Assembly (NCBI RefSeq): GCF_017115045.1
Contig: NZ_JABXKK010000097.1
Span: 1 to 64,000 of the forward strand
Direction of reading: 5' to 3'
Source: Nostoc sp. NMS8
Lineage (GTDB): Bacteria > Cyanobacteriota > Cyanobacteriia > Cyanobacteriales > Nostocaceae
DNA length: 64,000 nt
Made by a program: the position numbers and the translations under genes. Below, in pieces: positions 63,920-64,000 of the stretch (positions are counted from its first letter, which is position 1; each line of letters begins with the position of its first letter). The notes below the pieces were generated by a model that was not told the origin of the DNA, ran no database searches, and saw only the letters and a list, made by a program, of their open reading frames with translations.

Positions 63920-64000
63920 AAATTCACTCCTGTGTTTATGAAAATCGATACCTTGTACGTCAAATATTTTGCATGAGTATGCTGGAGAAGCTTTGCCAGT

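Overview
The window looks like part of a large plasmid from a filamentous, probably heterocyst-forming (Nostoc/Anabaena/Calothrix-type) cyanobacterium. This rests on frequent HIP1-type GCGATCGC octamers, cyanobacterial short tandem heptamer repeats, palindromic interspersed elements, families largely restricted to cyanobacteria (XisH/XisI, Ycf46-, Ycf35- and DUF2997-like proteins, GUN4 domains, Uma2/DUF820, HTH-NACHT and WD40 genes) and a conjugation apparatus. No rRNA, tRNA, CRISPR array or intact transposase was recognised.

Layout. 1-8 kb: a partial gene, an N6-adenine methyltransferase carried on two coupled ORFs, a plus-strand DUF5674 operon, an MrfA-like DEAH helicase and a HEPN (AbiU2-like) gene. 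8-11.5 kb: a membrane-anchored protein with four GUN4 domains beside a glycine-zipper protein with an HNH-like nuclease signature. 11.6-23.5 kb: a replication block with clamp-loader dnaX and holA, XisH/XisI, sliding clamp dnaN, a WGR protein, a Ycf46-like AAA+ ATPase with DUF2997 and Ycf35-like partners, a coiled-coil protein and a RecD2/Dda-like helicase. 24-26.7 kb: a hybrid sensor kinase. 26.7-39.5 kb: a minus-strand type IV secretion/conjugation operon with VirB2-, B4-, B5-, B6-, B8-, B9- and B10-like products. The VirB4-like ATPase has an N-terminal two-helix segment suggesting a VirB3 fusion.

39.6-44.8 kb: a tight plus-strand operon (HTH-NACHT, WD40 protein with membrane blocks inside the propellers, second NACHT-like ATPase), preceded by a region with four AGGGCA half-sites. 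Convergent with it, 44.9-48.2 kb encodes a single-chain two-barrel RNA polymerase-like protein (YonO/QDE-1 type) with an intact ADFDGD catalytic signature. 49-51.7 kb: two-component regulators. 51.7-58.1 kb: a PRTRC cassette in the order E-C-F-B-A-ThiF without a visible parB, with a Gp157-like gene upstream and an Uma2 gene in the opposite direction. 58.2-63.9 kb: a four-gene operon around a TPR-CHAT caspase-like protein flanked by membrane proteins.

Together the genes provide plasmid replication (own clamp and clamp-loader subunits, helicases), transfer (T4SS), maintenance (PRTRC) and several conflict or defence-like modules (NACHT/WD40, GUN4/HNH/HEPN, TPR-CHAT, XisHI). The strongest candidates for undescribed biology are the plasmid-borne RNA polymerase-like protein, the membrane-embedded WD40/NACHT operon and the tetra-GUN4/HNH locus. 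Family calls come from motif reading of translated sequence; no database search was run.
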